Notes under the pieces: generated by a model
The model's input: only the letters and a program-made list of their open reading frames with translations
What the model was told of the DNA's origin: nothing
Database searches by the model: none
Source: JAGVSR01 sp963750715
GTDB taxonomy: Bacteria > Pseudomonadota > Alphaproteobacteria > Rhizobiales > Hyphomicrobiaceae
DNA length: 64,000 nucleotides
Assembly (NCBI GenBank): GCA_963750715.1
Contig: CAVVRP010000016.1
Coordinates: 124,001 to 188,000, forward strand
Direction of reading: 5' to 3'
Shown here: positions 16,707 through 26,175 of the stretch, in pieces
How positions within the stretch are numbered: the first letter of the stretch is position 1
Layout: each line of letters starts with the position of its first letter
Made by a program: the position numbers and the translations under genes

Positions 16707-17885
16707 ATGGCCCAGATCCGACCCATGGAGAACGCGTACGAATACGGCAATGGCGATACTTGCCCGATGTGCGAACAGCCGATCCCGCGCGAATTATCCG
16801 AAGCCGTCAAGAAGCGCATCGAAAGCCGTTCGCGCGCTCAGGCCGCCGACATCGAGGCGCGGATCGCGAACGAGCGCGCGACCGCCGAAGCAAAAGCGGC
16901 TGCCGCGCTGGAGGCGTTACGCCGCCAGGCCGCCGTCGATCTTGCAGCCGCGCGTGACGATGCGCTGCGGGTGGTGCGAGATCAGATGTCGGCAAAGCTG
17001 GCCGAACTCGAAGCAGGCCGCCGGGCTGCCGAGGAGCGCATCGCGGCGCTGCTCGCCGAGCAGCAGGCTCGCGAGATGGCGAAGCTCGCGCATCTTCGCG
17101 AACAGCTCGAACGAGAGAAGATCGCCGCGGTGCAGGTGGCTGAAACAAAGTCGTTCGAGGAAAAGCAACGCCTGCAGGGCAAGATGGCCGACCTCCAGCG
17201 GCAGCTCGAAAACAAAACGGCGCAGGACCTCGGCTATGGCCCCGAGGTCGATCTGTTTGAAGTGCTGAAAGCTGAGTTTCCGGAAGATCGCATATCGCGT
17301 GTCGAGAAGGGCGCGCCTGGCCCCGACGTGATCCACGACATTTATCACAACGGGCGGGCCTGCGGCCGTATCGTCTACGACAGCAAGAACTCGACGGCCT
17401 GGCGCCATGACTATGTGTCGAAGCTCCGGTCCGATCAGGCGCAGACGAAGGCCGACCACTCGGTTCTCTGCACGAGGACGTTTCCATCGGGAGTCAAGGA
17501 ATTGCATTCGATGGATGGCGTTCTGATCGTCTCGCCTGCGCGGGTCGCCGTTTTGGCTGGAATGCTGAGGCGTCACGTCGTGCAGACGGCGACCCTGCGT
17601 CTAAGCAATGAAGCCCGATCGGAGAAAACGGCTGCACTCTATCGGTTCATCATGTCCGAGCAATGCCGCCACCTGCTTACGTCGATCGCGCTGAACTCAG
17701 AAGATATGATCAATCTCGACCGAAAGGAAGAGAAGGCGCACGCGGCGGTCTGGAAAAAGCGCGCCGAATTGATCCGCTCAGTCCAGCGGGCGCACGGCGA
17801 TCTCACTTTCGAAATCGAACGCATTATCGGCGTTGCGGCGAACCGCCCGGAGGCGGTCGACGAGCCAGATCTCGAAACAGGCTGA
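16707..17885 (+). CDS. DUF2130 coiled-coil protein with nuclease-like C-terminal domain
   Basis: 392 residues, GAGGAAA before the ATG. A zinc-knuckle-like TCPMCEQPIP is near residue 20, followed by a long Ala/Glu/Arg-rich coiled coil (about 35-170). The C-terminal DUF2130 domain has GPEVDLFEVLKAEFPEDRI and GRIVYDSKNSTAWRHDYVSK, where the D and E plus SKN residues resemble a PD-(D/E)xK nuclease core (inference from the motif). Function is not established for the family. It is convergent with the bactofilin gene, with only 3 bases between stop codons. Confidence 0.85.
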   Translation: MAQIRPMENAYEYGNGDTCPMCEQPIPRELSEAVKKRIESRSRAQAADIEARIANERATAEAKAAAALEALRRQAAVDLAAARDDALRVVRDQMSAKLAELEAGRRAAEERIAALLAEQQAREMAKLAHLREQLEREKIAAVQVAETKSFEEKQRLQGKMADLQRQLENKTAQDLGYGPEVDLFEVLKAEFPEDRISRVEKGAPGPDVIHDIYHNGRACGRIVYDSKNSTAWRHDYVSKLRSDQAQTKADHSVLCTRTFPSGVKELHSMDGVLIVSPARVAVLAGMLRRHVVQTATLRLSNEARSEKTAALYRFIMSEQCRHLLTSIALNSEDMINLDRKEEKAHAAVWKKRAELIRSVQRAHGDLTFEIERIIGVAANRPEAVDEPDLETG

Positions 17886-17888
17886 TTG

Positions 17889-18470
17889 TTACGAAGTGCT
17901 GCTCGGCCCGTCGCTCTGGAGCGGCGATCCAAGGGGCCGGGCTGCCTGATGGGCGTAGGTCTGGAAAGTCGGCGCCTCAACCGCAACAGGCTGGGTGGAA
18001 GCCGACGCCTCGAAGCGAGCCATGCCGGCAATAGGGTCGTCCGACCGTCGTGACTTGCCTTCGAAAAAAGCTCCCTGCTCGATTGCGAGCGTCTGGTGGT
18101 AGACGTCGCCCTCGACATGGCTCGATGTCTGGAGAAGAACGCGCTTGCCGCGAACCGATCCCATGACATGTCCGCGAATGACGACTTCCTCGGCGATGAT
18201 GCCGCCCGTGATGCGTGCGCGCTCACCGATCACGACATGCGTGGCGTGGATGTCACCCTGTACTTCGCCGTCGATCTGCACTTCGCCCTTGGAGATCAGA
18301 TTTCCGGTGATCAGGAGATCGACCCCGATGATCGAGGGCGCGCCCCGCTCGCGGACCATGTCGGCAGCCGGCCGAGTGCCGAGCGTCGTGGTGGTGGCAG
18401 GGATGGTGGGCGGGACCGCGACGCCCAATTTGGGCATTTCGTTCTCGGATTTCCGGAAGTTAGGCAGCAT
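17889..18470 (-). CDS. Bactofilin
   Basis: 193 residues from ATG 18470 (GGAG 9 bases upstream). The central domain (about 45-140) shows the regular beta-helix repeat of bactofilins: SIIGVDLLITGNLISKGEV, IDGEVQGDIHATHVVIGE, GIIAEEVVIRGHVMGSV and SSHVEGDVYHQTLAIEQGA, flanked by disordered Pro-rich tails. Bactofilins are nucleotide-free cytoskeletal filaments that place cell-wall enzymes and shape stalks or curvature in Alphaproteobacteria. No M23 peptidase partner lies next to it here. Confidence 0.92.
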   Translation of the reverse strand: MLPNFRKSENEMPKLGVAVPPTIPATTTTLGTRPAADMVRERGAPSIIGVDLLITGNLISKGEVQIDGEVQGDIHATHVVIGERARITGGIIAEEVVIRGHVMGSVRGKRVLLQTSSHVEGDVYHQTLAIEQGAFFEGKSRRSDDPIAGMARFEASASTQPVAVEAPTFQTYAHQAARPLGSPLQSDGPSSTS

Positions 18471-18649
18471 ACTTACCACTCCACTCTACATTTTCAGCGA
18501 CCAAGTGGCATTGAACGATGGCACGAGCACGGCTGGGCAGCGATGCGAAAGACGGCTCAGTATCGAAAATGCTCAAATCCCCCCAAAAAAATTATAGCAC
18601 CTCTTGCGCCCGTGGTCACCACGACCGTGGACCTCGGCTGGTGAAAGAA

Positions 18650-18666
18650 TGCCCACAATGTGGGCA
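18650..18666. promoter_or_regulatory. Palindrome between bcp and the bactofilin gene
   Basis: TGCCCACA and TGTGGGCA flank a single A. It lies 180 bases upstream of the bactofilin start and about 40 bases past the bcp stop, both on the minus strand. It could be an operator for the bactofilin gene or a weak bcp terminator, since the minus-strand sequence after it is TTCTTTC. Confidence 0.35.
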
Positions 18667-18704
18667 CGCGGCCTAGAGGCGCCGCGCGCGGGTCGCGGGT
18701 TATG

Positions 18705-19172
18705 TCATCCGTTCAGTGCATTGACGGCCTCCAGAACCTCTTCGACGTGGCCGGGAACCTTGACCTTGTGCCACGACCGGGCGACCCGCCCCCTTTTGTC
18801 GATGAGAAACGTCGAGCGCTCCACACCCATGTACTTTTTGCCGTACATCGATTTTTCGACCCAGACGCCATAGGCCGATGAGGCCACTTTTTCCTCGTCG
18901 GCTGCGAGGCGAATGCCGAGGCCATGCTTGACCTTGAACTTTTTGTGGCTGGCTACGCTGTCGGGCGAAATGCCAATGATTTCGGCCCCGCTCTTGTCGA
19001 AGTCGCTGGCCATGCAACTGAAGTCTTTGGCCTGAGCCGTACAACCTGACGTGTCATCCTTCGGGTAGAAGTAAACCACAACCGGCTTACCCTGGAACTT
19101 CGAGAGCCGAACCGTTTTACCGTCGTCGGCCGGCAGCTCGAAATCCGGAGCAATATCGCCCTTGTCCACCAT
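18705..19172 (-). CDS. bcp: Thioredoxin-dependent thiol peroxidase (peroxiredoxin Q / Bcp)
   Basis: 155 residues from ATG 19172, the standard Bcp length; the frame is open further upstream but without homology. The cytosolic enzyme reduces H2O2 and organic peroxides at thioredoxin's expense. The peroxidatic Cys lies in YPKDDTSGCTAQAKDF; no Cys sits five residues later, so the resolving Cys of typical E. coli Bcp is absent, while another Cys occurs nine residues later (FSCMASD). GVWVEKSMYGKKYMGVERST is family-typical. It is divergent from the AsmA-like gene across about 250 bases. Confidence 0.93.
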   Translation of the reverse strand: MVDKGDIAPDFELPADDGKTVRLSKFQGKPVVVYFYPKDDTSGCTAQAKDFSCMASDFDKSGAEIIGISPDSVASHKKFKVKHGLGIRLAADEEKVASSAYGVWVEKSMYGKKYMGVERSTFLIDKRGRVARSWHKVKVPGHVEEVLEAVNALNG

Positions 19173-19428
19173 ATGCACCGCGCCTTTCTTTTGTCGCTTT
19201 TGATAACCCACATCGGATTTGCATTGAAGATAAAGCGAACGCGTTGAAACGCCAGTGGGATCGTTCCGCTTTAGGGGGTGCGCCCGCCCCCGATGTACGG
19301 AGGGGGAGCCGGCATCGCTTTCAAGCCGGGACGATCGGGGTGCTAAGGCGACGAAGTCGACGGCACATTGGGTGCATAGCGATTGAGTGTTTGGCAATCG
19401 CGACTGCGGGAACAAGCAGGTCTTTGAC

Positions 19429-22400
19429 GTGAAGAACCCGGTCAAGCTGCTCCCCAAACCGCGGGAGCCGGACATCGATGCTACGCCGAGGCACGGGCGT
19501 GGTGCGCAGACCCTTGGGCAGTACGCGCCGGCCGCGCGTCGCGCAGCCGGTTGGACGGGAAGTGCGCTGCTATTCATTGCGCCGCTGGCTATCCTGTCCA
19601 TCCTCGCGATATTCGTGCTCTATGTGCGCCTGAGCCACGGACCCATTTCGTTGAAGCCGCTTGTCGAACCCATCGCGCGCGGCATCAGCGCCGAAGTCGG
19701 CGGTCTCACGGCACGTATCGAAGATGTCGTTCTGCGCCTCACCGATGATCGGCGTCTGGAGTTCCAGATCGTCGGCTTGCAACTGGTCGATGCCGACGGC
19801 AGCGCAGTGATCTCAGCGCCCACTGCGGTTGTTGAACTCAGTCCGTCCGCGCTTTTGGCGATGCGCGTGGCGCCGCGTCGCGTGCAGTTGGTGAAGCCAA
19901 TCCTGGCGCTCGCCTATTCGAATGAAGTCGGCCTGTCGCTGGACGTTCCCAAGGCCATCGCAGCGGGCGGCGGGGAAAACGGGACCGCTGAAGGGTCAGT
20001 CGCGGCATCGATGTCGGCCCAGGGCGCCGCCGCGGAATCGTCGATATCGCTGAAGCGGATCGATCTGGCGCGCGTCATCGCGGAGCATTCCGCCCGCGCC
20101 CGCCGTGGGCTCGATGCCACGTCCAGCCTGCAGGAAGTGGTCCTGCGGGACGCGACGCTGCTGCTCGAGCATGACGGTGAGACGAGCCAGCTCATAGCGT
20201 CCGAGGTCGCCATCGATCTGGAGCACATGAAGAAGCGCAGCATCATTTCCGGTGTCGCGCGCCTCGAATCCGATCGCGGCCCGTGGGCGTTGTCGTTTCG
20301 CACCGAGGATTCCGAAAAGACCAATCTCGTGACACTTAAGGCGTCGGTACGCGATCTCGTTCCCAGTGCGCTGGCGCGATCGCTGCGGCAACTGGCTGTC
20401 GCTGAGCCGCTCGACCTGAAGGTCAACGCCGACGTGACCATCGCCCTGTCGACGAAGGGAGACATGATCTCCGCCGATTTCGACATTGAGCTTGGCCCCG
20501 GCGCCATCCGCGTCGACCCGCAATCCACCGACGCGATTACGATCGACGCGGCGCGCCTGCAGTTCGTCTACGATGCGGCGACCCGGCGAGGCACATTGTC
20601 GCCGTCGACGTTCAAATCAGGCAACAGCTTCGTGACGCTCGCCGGCACGATGGACAACGTGCAAGCCGCGAACGATCATTCCGAATGGCGTTACAAGGTT
20701 GGTGCGACGGACGGACTTGCGGCGTCCGAAGAATTCGGTGTTGCGCCCGTGCGCATCGATCAGTGGTCGGCGACAGGCCGCATCGTTCCCCACTCCGGCC
20801 TCATTCAGCTTGAGCAGATGAACGTCAAGGCGGGCGGCGCTGCAGTGGCCCTCTCCGGCGAACTGATAGCGGGATCGCGTTCGCTGAATGCAAAGCTGGA
20901 CGTGGCCTCCCAATCCGTTTCGGCCGCGACTTTGAAGGCCATGTGGCTGCGCGCCGTCATGCCGGGCGTGAGATCCGTGGTCGGGGAACGCATAGCGGGA
21001 GGCAATATCGCGTCCCTGACATTCAGCTTTGCGAGCGGATCCTACGTGGCCGCCAGCTCGGCCCCCACCGTAGGCGGCAAACGTCTCGCTCTCCTCGCGG
21101 AGGGCACCGATGTCAGCGTCGTCGCCTTGCCGGGATCGGCGCCAGTGATCGCCCCGCGCGTGGTGATACGCATGGAAAACGATCAGTTCGAGATCGATGT
21201 GCCGGAAGCCGCCGTGACGACTGCGTCCGGAGCGAGCGTGCCCCTGAAGGCCGGTCGCATGACTGGCACATCGATGTTCACGGATAGACCTCTGGGTGAA
21301 GTTTCCTTCCGTACGACCGCGGCACTGGGTTCGGTGCTCGAGGTGCTGACGAACCATTCAGCCGCGCAGTCGGGTGCGCCAGGCCTGCCGATCGACAAGA
21401 TCGACGGAAAGGTGGACGGTCAGTTCTCGATCAAATTGCCGCTGGTTGGGAATCTTGACCCATTGACAGTCGAACTCCAGGGCAATGCGCGCGTCACCGA
21501 AGTGCGCTCGAAGAACAAATTCGGTGGCATCGAGGTGCAAAGCGGCACGATCGATTTCGAACTCGCGGGTAAGAAGGTCAAGGGAAGCGGCCAACTGATC
21601 CTTAACGGCGTTCTGGCGAAACTCGACTGGGAGCGCTCACTCGATGCGCCACCCGACACGCCGCAGCCCGTGACGGTCACCGCCACGCTCGACAACGCGG
21701 ACCGCAACCAACTCGGCATCGATGTCAACGAGATCGTCCAAGGCGACGTTCCGGTAACGATCACGGTTCTGCCAACTCCGGGTGGCGAAGCCGGCGTTCA
21801 CGTCAGCGCCAATCTGACGCCTGCTGATCTCGACATCATCGACGTTGCCTGGAGAAAGCCGGCGGGTCGACCGGCGAGGCTCGATTTCGACGTGTTTCCC
21901 GACGCCAAGACCGGGAGGATCGAGCTGCGCGGATTCAAGCTGACGGGCGACAATATCGGGATCAACGGCGTGGTGTGGATCGGCGTGGACAACACCATGC
22001 GAGAATACAACTTCCCGGAAATGTCTCTCAATGTGATCACCCGACTTCAGCTAACCGGCCGCGTCCGCAGCGATAACGTCTGGGATGTCCAGGTCACGGG
22101 GTCCACGTTCGACGCGAAGGAGTTCTTCCGCTCGATGCTGGCCGTCGGCGACAATGGCGTGCCCAGGCAAAAGCCTTTGAAGCCAAATCGCGGAGTAGAT
22201 CTTAAGGTCAATATCGCCACCGTGCTCGGCAATTCGGACATTACTCTGCGGGGCTTCACCGCCCGCCTGTCGCGCCGCAACGACAAGCTGACGGCGCTCG
22301 ACGCCAAAGCTTCGTTCGACAACGGACGGCAGTTCACCGCATATCTCGCTAACGAACCCGGCAAGCCGCGCCGGATGATCGCGGAGAGCTCGGATGCCGG

Positions 22401-23163
22401 CCAGGCGTTGAAGCTCGCCGGCTTCTATCCCAACATAAGCGGCGGTGCGCTTAGGCTGGACGTCAATCTCGACGGCAAGGGAGCGGCGGAGAGGACGGGA
22501 GTCCTGCGGGTAGACACGTTCAATGTGCTCGCCGATCCGGTTGTGTCGGAAGTCTTCTCCGGTGCTGGTGGCGAGGGTCCTGCCATCGAGGCGACGCAAC
22601 GCAGCAAAAAGGTCGTGCGGGAAGTATTCGAGTTCGAGCGGCTTCTGGCGCCGTTTTCCATCGGATACGGCCAGTTCGTGTTGGAGGACTCGTTCGTGCG
22701 CGGGCCGCTGCTAGGCGCCACGCTGCGGGGCAAGGTCGACTTCAAGGCGCAGCGCGTCAATCTCGGCGGCACCTATGTCCCCCTGCAGGGGCTCAACAAC
22801 GTGCTGGGCGACATTCCCCTGCTCGGACAGATCCTGAGCGGGCCGCGCGGGGAAGGAATCTTCGGCATGACGTTCGCGATCCAGGGCGCGATGCCTAACC
22901 CTCAGGTAATCGTCAATCCGCTGTCGCTGGTCGCGCCGGGAATCTTCCGCGAGATGTTCCAGATGACGAGTCCGAATGCCTCGGTGCAACGCCGGGAAGA
23001 CCGCGCTCCCGCTGCGCCGGCCGAGAAGCATGTGCGGGCATCGAGCTCCGATATCAGCGGCGGCGAACCTGCACGAGGGCCGCGCTCAGCCGTACCCGAT
23101 GCGAACGGCGTCGACGGATGGTCATCCGAGACCGTGGTGCCGTCGTCCCCAAGGCCGAATTGA
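19429..23163 (+). CDS. Large AsmA-like / DUF3971 envelope protein (YhdP-type)
   Basis: 1244 residues from GTG 19429, chosen for AGG about 9 bases upstream (a GTG at 19387 lacks one). After a short cytosolic tail comes one membrane segment (about 45-70, LLFIAPLAILSILAIFVLYV), then a huge beta-rich periplasmic body, with DUF3971-type sequence early and an AsmA-like C-terminal part containing LNNVLGDIPLLGQILSGPRG and GIFGMTFAIQGAMPNPQVIVNPLS. Proteins of this type bridge inner and outer membranes and take part in phospholipid transport or outer-membrane homeostasis (known for YhdP/TamB-like relatives). The C-terminal 60 residues are disordered. Confidence 0.88.
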   Translation: MKNPVKLLPKPREPDIDATPRHGRGAQTLGQYAPAARRAAGWTGSALLFIAPLAILSILAIFVLYVRLSHGPISLKPLVEPIARGISAEVGGLTARIEDVVLRLTDDRRLEFQIVGLQLVDADGSAVISAPTAVVELSPSALLAMRVAPRRVQLVKPILALAYSNEVGLSLDVPKAIAAGGGENGTAEGSVAASMSAQGAAAESSISLKRIDLARVIAEHSARARRGLDATSSLQEVVLRDATLLLEHDGETSQLIASEVAIDLEHMKKRSIISGVARLESDRGPWALSFRTEDSEKTNLVTLKASVRDLVPSALARSLRQLAVAEPLDLKVNADVTIALSTKGDMISADFDIELGPGAIRVDPQSTDAITIDAARLQFVYDAATRRGTLSPSTFKSGNSFVTLAGTMDNVQAANDHSEWRYKVGATDGLAASEEFGVAPVRIDQWSATGRIVPHSGLIQLEQMNVKAGGAAVALSGELIAGSRSLNAKLDVASQSVSAATLKAMWLRAVMPGVRSVVGERIAGGNIASLTFSFASGSYVAASSAPTVGGKRLALLAEGTDVSVVALPGSAPVIAPRVVIRMENDQFEIDVPEAAVTTASGASVPLKAGRMTGTSMFTDRPLGEVSFRTTAALGSVLEVLTNHSAAQSGAPGLPIDKIDGKVDGQFSIKLPLVGNLDPLTVELQGNARVTEVRSKNKFGGIEVQSGTIDFELAGKKVKGSGQLILNGVLAKLDWERSLDAPPDTPQPVTVTATLDNADRNQLGIDVNEIVQGDVPVTITVLPTPGGEAGVHVSANLTPADLDIIDVAWRKPAGRPARLDFDVFPDAKTGRIELRGFKLTGDNIGINGVVWIGVDNTMREYNFPEMSLNVITRLQLTGRVRSDNVWDVQVTGSTFDAKEFFRSMLAVGDNGVPRQKPLKPNRGVDLKVNIATVLGNSDITLRGFTARLSRRNDKLTALDAKASFDNGRQFTAYLANEPGKPRRMIAESSDAGQALKLAGFYPNISGGALRLDVNLDGKGAAERTGVLRVDTFNVLADPVVSEVFSGAGGEGPAIEATQRSKKVVREVFEFERLLAPFSIGYGQFVLEDSFVRGPLLGATLRGKVDFKAQRVNLGGTYVPLQGLNNVLGDIPLLGQILSGPRGEGIFGMTFAIQGAMPNPQVIVNPLSLVAPGIFREMFQMTSPNASVQRREDRAPAAPAEKHVRASSSDISGGEPARGPRSAVPDANGVDGWSSETVVPSSPRPN

Positions 23164-23309
23164 TCGGTCTTTCTAGTACCCGTGCTCAACCCGGCGGACG
23201 GGCCTCCGAGGCCGTCAGCACAACTTTTTCGGGCATAAGCTACGGCTTAATCACTCGGAGCCTGCTCAACGTCGCTGTCGTGGGCTGTCGACGCGGGTCT
23301 CGGTGCAGG

Positions 23310-23378
23310 GCGATCGGGGCGTCGAATGCAACCCCGGGCACCTATACCGACACGGCGATCGTGACAGTGACGTGCTGA
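23310..23378 (+). pseudogene. Possible C-terminal scrap of a spore-coat-protein-U domain
   Basis: A short frame reads AIGASNATPGTYTDTAIVTVTC and stops at TGA 23376-23378. GTYTDT-x-x-VTVT is the closing strand of SCPU (spore coat U) / pilin-like secreted domains. No signal peptide or upstream domain is present in any frame of this 237-base gap between the AsmA-like gene and tyrS, so if real it is a leftover fragment. The match is very short. Confidence 0.25.
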
Positions 23379-23400
23379 ACGGCGCGCCGGTATGCTCCGC

Positions 23401-24672
23401 CTAAACCACTTTTAGCAGCACGTGCTTCTTCTTGCCGAGCGACAGCTTGATGACGCCGTCGGAAGACACGTCCCGTGTCACGATGCGCGCCTTATCGTCC
23501 ATCACGGGCGCATCGTTGACCTTCAGTGCGCCGCCTTGAATTTGCCTGCGGGCTTCGCTGTTCGATGGCGTGAGCCCGGCCTTCACGAATGCGGCCAGTA
23601 TGCCGAGCCCGGCATCGAGTTCGGCGGCGGCGATCTCGATCGTCGGCAATCCGTCGGCCGTGGCGCCCTGCTCGAATGTCACGCGGGCGGTTTCGGCCGC
23701 AGCATCGGCTTTCTCCCGTCCGTGCACGAGCGCTGTGGCCTCCGTTGCCAGGATCTTCTTCGCCTCGTTGATCTCGGAGCCCGCGAGGGCGGCAAGCCGG
23801 TCGATCTCCCCCATCGGCATCAGCGTGAACAGCATGAGGAAGCGCGACACGTCGGCGTCCTCAGTGTTACGCCAGAACTGCCAGTAGTGGTAGGCGGGGA
23901 GTTGGGCCTCGTTAAGCCACACCGCGCCGCTCGCCGTCTTGCCCATCTTAGCGCCCGATGCCGTTGTCAGCAGCGGGCAGGTGAGGGCGTAGAGTTGATG
24001 CTTGAGGCCCATACGCCGGCCAAGGTCGATGCCGGTGACGATATTGCCCCACTGGTCGGAACCGCCCATCTGCGTGTTGCAGCCGTAGCGTCGCGCCAGT
24101 TCCACGAAGTCGTAGGCTTGAAGCAGCATGTAGTTGAATTCGATGAACGACAGTTCCTGCTCGCGCTCGAGCCTGAGCCGCGCTGAATCCATCGTCAGCA
24201 TGCGATTGACGGAGAAGTGGCGGCCGACGTCGCGTAGGAAGTCGATGTAGTTGAGGGGCGCCAGCCACTCGGCGTTGTCGAGCATGATCGCTTCGCCCGG
24301 TCCGTTGCCGAACCGCAGAAAGCGCGCGAACACCTGCTTGATGCTGTTCTTGTTGGCGTCGATATCTTCGACGGACCACAAAACGCGCGTCTCGTCCTTG
24401 CCGGACGGGTCGCCGACGCGCGTCGTGCCGCCGCCCATCAGCGCGATCGTCTGGCCGGCGCCGGAGGCCTGCAGCCAGTGCAGCATCATGATAGAGATCA
24501 GATGGCCGATATGCAGCGACGGTGCGGTGCAATCGTAGCCCGTGTAGGCGATCACCTTGCCCTCGGCGGCGAGCGCATCGAGCCCGTCCGTGTCGGACAT
24601 CTGATGGATGAACCCCCGTTCCTGGAGGATCTTGAGGAAATCGCTCTTCATGGTGCTTTTCTGGGCGGTCAT
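23401..24672 (-). CDS. tyrS: Tyrosine--tRNA ligase
   Basis: 423 residues from ATG 24672, or about 416 from ATG 24651; both lie in the family range and neither has a strong ribosome-binding site. Class I signature LHIGHL is present. The KMSKS loop reads KMGKT. YTGYDCTAPS and the tyrosine-binding FNYMLLQAYDF and GGSDQWGNI are present, and the C-terminal S4-like domain has SEARRQIQGGALKVND. The cytosolic enzyme charges tRNA-Tyr. It is divergent from anmK with under 100 bases between starts. Confidence 0.95.
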   Translation of the reverse strand: MTAQKSTMKSDFLKILQERGFIHQMSDTDGLDALAAEGKVIAYTGYDCTAPSLHIGHLISIMMLHWLQASGAGQTIALMGGGTTRVGDPSGKDETRVLWSVEDIDANKNSIKQVFARFLRFGNGPGEAIMLDNAEWLAPLNYIDFLRDVGRHFSVNRMLTMDSARLRLEREQELSFIEFNYMLLQAYDFVELARRYGCNTQMGGSDQWGNIVTGIDLGRRMGLKHQLYALTCPLLTTASGAKMGKTASGAVWLNEAQLPAYHYWQFWRNTEDADVSRFLMLFTLMPMGEIDRLAALAGSEINEAKKILATEATALVHGREKADAAAETARVTFEQGATADGLPTIEIAAAELDAGLGILAAFVKAGLTPSNSEARRQIQGGALKVNDAPVMDDKARIVTRDVSSDGVIKLSLGKKKHVLLKVV

Positions 24673-24767
24673 AGCGTGGCGCTTTGCTCTTTGGCGGACG
24701 GCGGTCAATGGATAAGGTGGCTGTCAGGCGGCGCAAATTGCATGACGGGAGCGGCGTGGGCAAGCCA

Positions 24768-25874
24768 ATGCGTGCATTGGGTCTGATGAGCGGCACTTCG
24801 ATGGACGGTATCGACGTCGCCGTTCTCGATACGGACGGTGAAGCCCACGTGGCGCGCGGGCCGGCCGTGACGTTTCCCTACAACCCGGAGCAGCGCATGG
24901 CCATCGCCGCCGCCATGGCCGACGCGCGCCACGTCGGCCGGCGGACCGATAGATCCCCCGCCATGGCGTCGGCGGAACGGGTGCTGACCGAGTTGCACGC
25001 CGCCGCCGTCTCGGCCTTTCTCGACCGCCACGGCATGACGCGTGAGGCGATCGACGTCGTCGGCTTCCACGGGCAGACGGTTATTCACCGTCCTGAACAG
25101 CATCTTACCATCCAGCTTGGCGATGGGGCGCTGCTGGCCGAACTCATCGGCCTGCCTGTGGTTTTCGATCTGAGGGGAGCCGACGTCGCGGCCGGCGGGC
25201 AGGGTGCGCCTCTCGTGCCGGTTTACCACCGAGCGTTGGTTTCGGCGCTCGGACGCTTGCCGGTCGCTGTTGTGAACATCGGTGGCGTCGCCAACGTCAC
25301 CTGGACCGGCACCGGCGGCGAATTGTTCGCCTTCGACACAGGTCCCGGCAATGCCCTGATCGACGATTGGATGCTGAAGCGCACTGGACAGGCGTTCGAC
25401 GACAAAGGGACCATCGCGCGCCGGGGCAGCGTACATGCCGATGTTCTCACATTGTGTCTCAGCCACGATTACTTCGCCAAGCCGCCGCCGAAGTCGCTCG
25501 ACCGCAACGCCTTCGTTTGGGATGCGGTGCAGTGGATGAGCGTCGAGGATGGCGCGGCCACACTCACCGCGTTTACGGCTGCCGCGATCGCGCGATCCGC
25601 CGAACATTTTCCGGCCCCGCCCGAACTTTGGGTCATCTGCGGCGGGGGGCGACACAATCCACTCCTGATGGATATGCTCACGCAGCGCCTTGCCGGCAGC
25701 GTTGTCCCCGCGGAGGCGGCGGGGCTCGATGGCGATTCGATCGAAGCCGAGGCATGGGCCTACCTTGCTGTCCGCTCACTCGCTGGTCTTCCCATAACCT
25801 TTCCGTGCACGACTGGCGTCGCCGAACCCATGACGGGCGGTATTCTCGCTCGGCCCGCGCGTCGTGTCGCCTGA
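24768..25874 (+). CDS. anmK: Anhydro-N-acetylmuramic acid kinase
   Basis: 368 residues from ATG 24768, where family members begin (MRALGLMSGTSMDGIDVAVL); the frame is open to 24684 but the extra residues look non-native. It phosphorylates and opens 1,6-anhydro-MurNAc from peptidoglycan recycling, acting downstream of NagZ, which is also in this window. Sugar-kinase motifs seen: GLMSGTSMDGID, GFHGQTVIHRP, AVVNIGGVANVTW, FDTGPGNALIDDW and WVICGGGRHNP. Confidence 0.93.
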   Translation: MRALGLMSGTSMDGIDVAVLDTDGEAHVARGPAVTFPYNPEQRMAIAAAMADARHVGRRTDRSPAMASAERVLTELHAAAVSAFLDRHGMTREAIDVVGFHGQTVIHRPEQHLTIQLGDGALLAELIGLPVVFDLRGADVAAGGQGAPLVPVYHRALVSALGRLPVAVVNIGGVANVTWTGTGGELFAFDTGPGNALIDDWMLKRTGQAFDDKGTIARRGSVHADVLTLCLSHDYFAKPPPKSLDRNAFVWDAVQWMSVEDGAATLTAFTAAAIARSAEHFPAPPELWVICGGGRHNPLLMDMLTQRLAGSVVPAEAAGLDGDSIEAEAWAYLAVRSLAGLPITFPCTTGVAEPMTGGILARPARRVA

Positions 25875-25897
25875 ACAGAACCGTGGGGGGTTGAAGC

Positions 25898-26173
25898 ATG
25901 GGCTGCATCCGGATCGTCTTTTGTCTCGGTCTGCTATTGTTTGGAGCCGTTGGTGCCTTCATGGGTGCGGCCGTTCTGATAACGTCGCTTCGCAGCGGCG
26001 AGATCCGCTACAGTTATGGATCAGGTCCCGAACCGCTTTCGCGAACTGTGACGCATGTGGGAGAACCGGATGACTACTGGCGCCTGGTGGCGATGATGGG
26101 TGGGGTTCCGCTCGTGTCCGGAGGCATCGCGGTCTGGTACGGCCGCCGTCGCTTCAAGAGCTTTGGCAGATAG
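25898..26173 (+). CDS. Small two-pass membrane protein
   Basis: 91 residues with a G-rich ribosome-binding site (GGGGGG) before the ATG. Two membrane segments are visible, VFCLGLLLFGAVGAFMGAAV near the N terminus and LVAMMGGVPLVSGGIAVWY near the C terminus, joined by a polar loop. The tail is basic (GRRRFKSFGR). No family recognised. It follows anmK by 23 bases on the same strand and may share its transcript. Confidence 0.6.
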   Translation: MGCIRIVFCLGLLLFGAVGAFMGAAVLITSLRSGEIRYSYGSGPEPLSRTVTHVGEPDDYWRLVAMMGGVPLVSGGIAVWYGRRRFKSFGR

Positions 26174-26175
26174 CC

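Noticed and set aside
19270..19310. GGGGG/CCCCC hairpin in the bcp/AsmA gap as a terminator
   Set aside because: No T-run on either side and both flanking genes read away from it.
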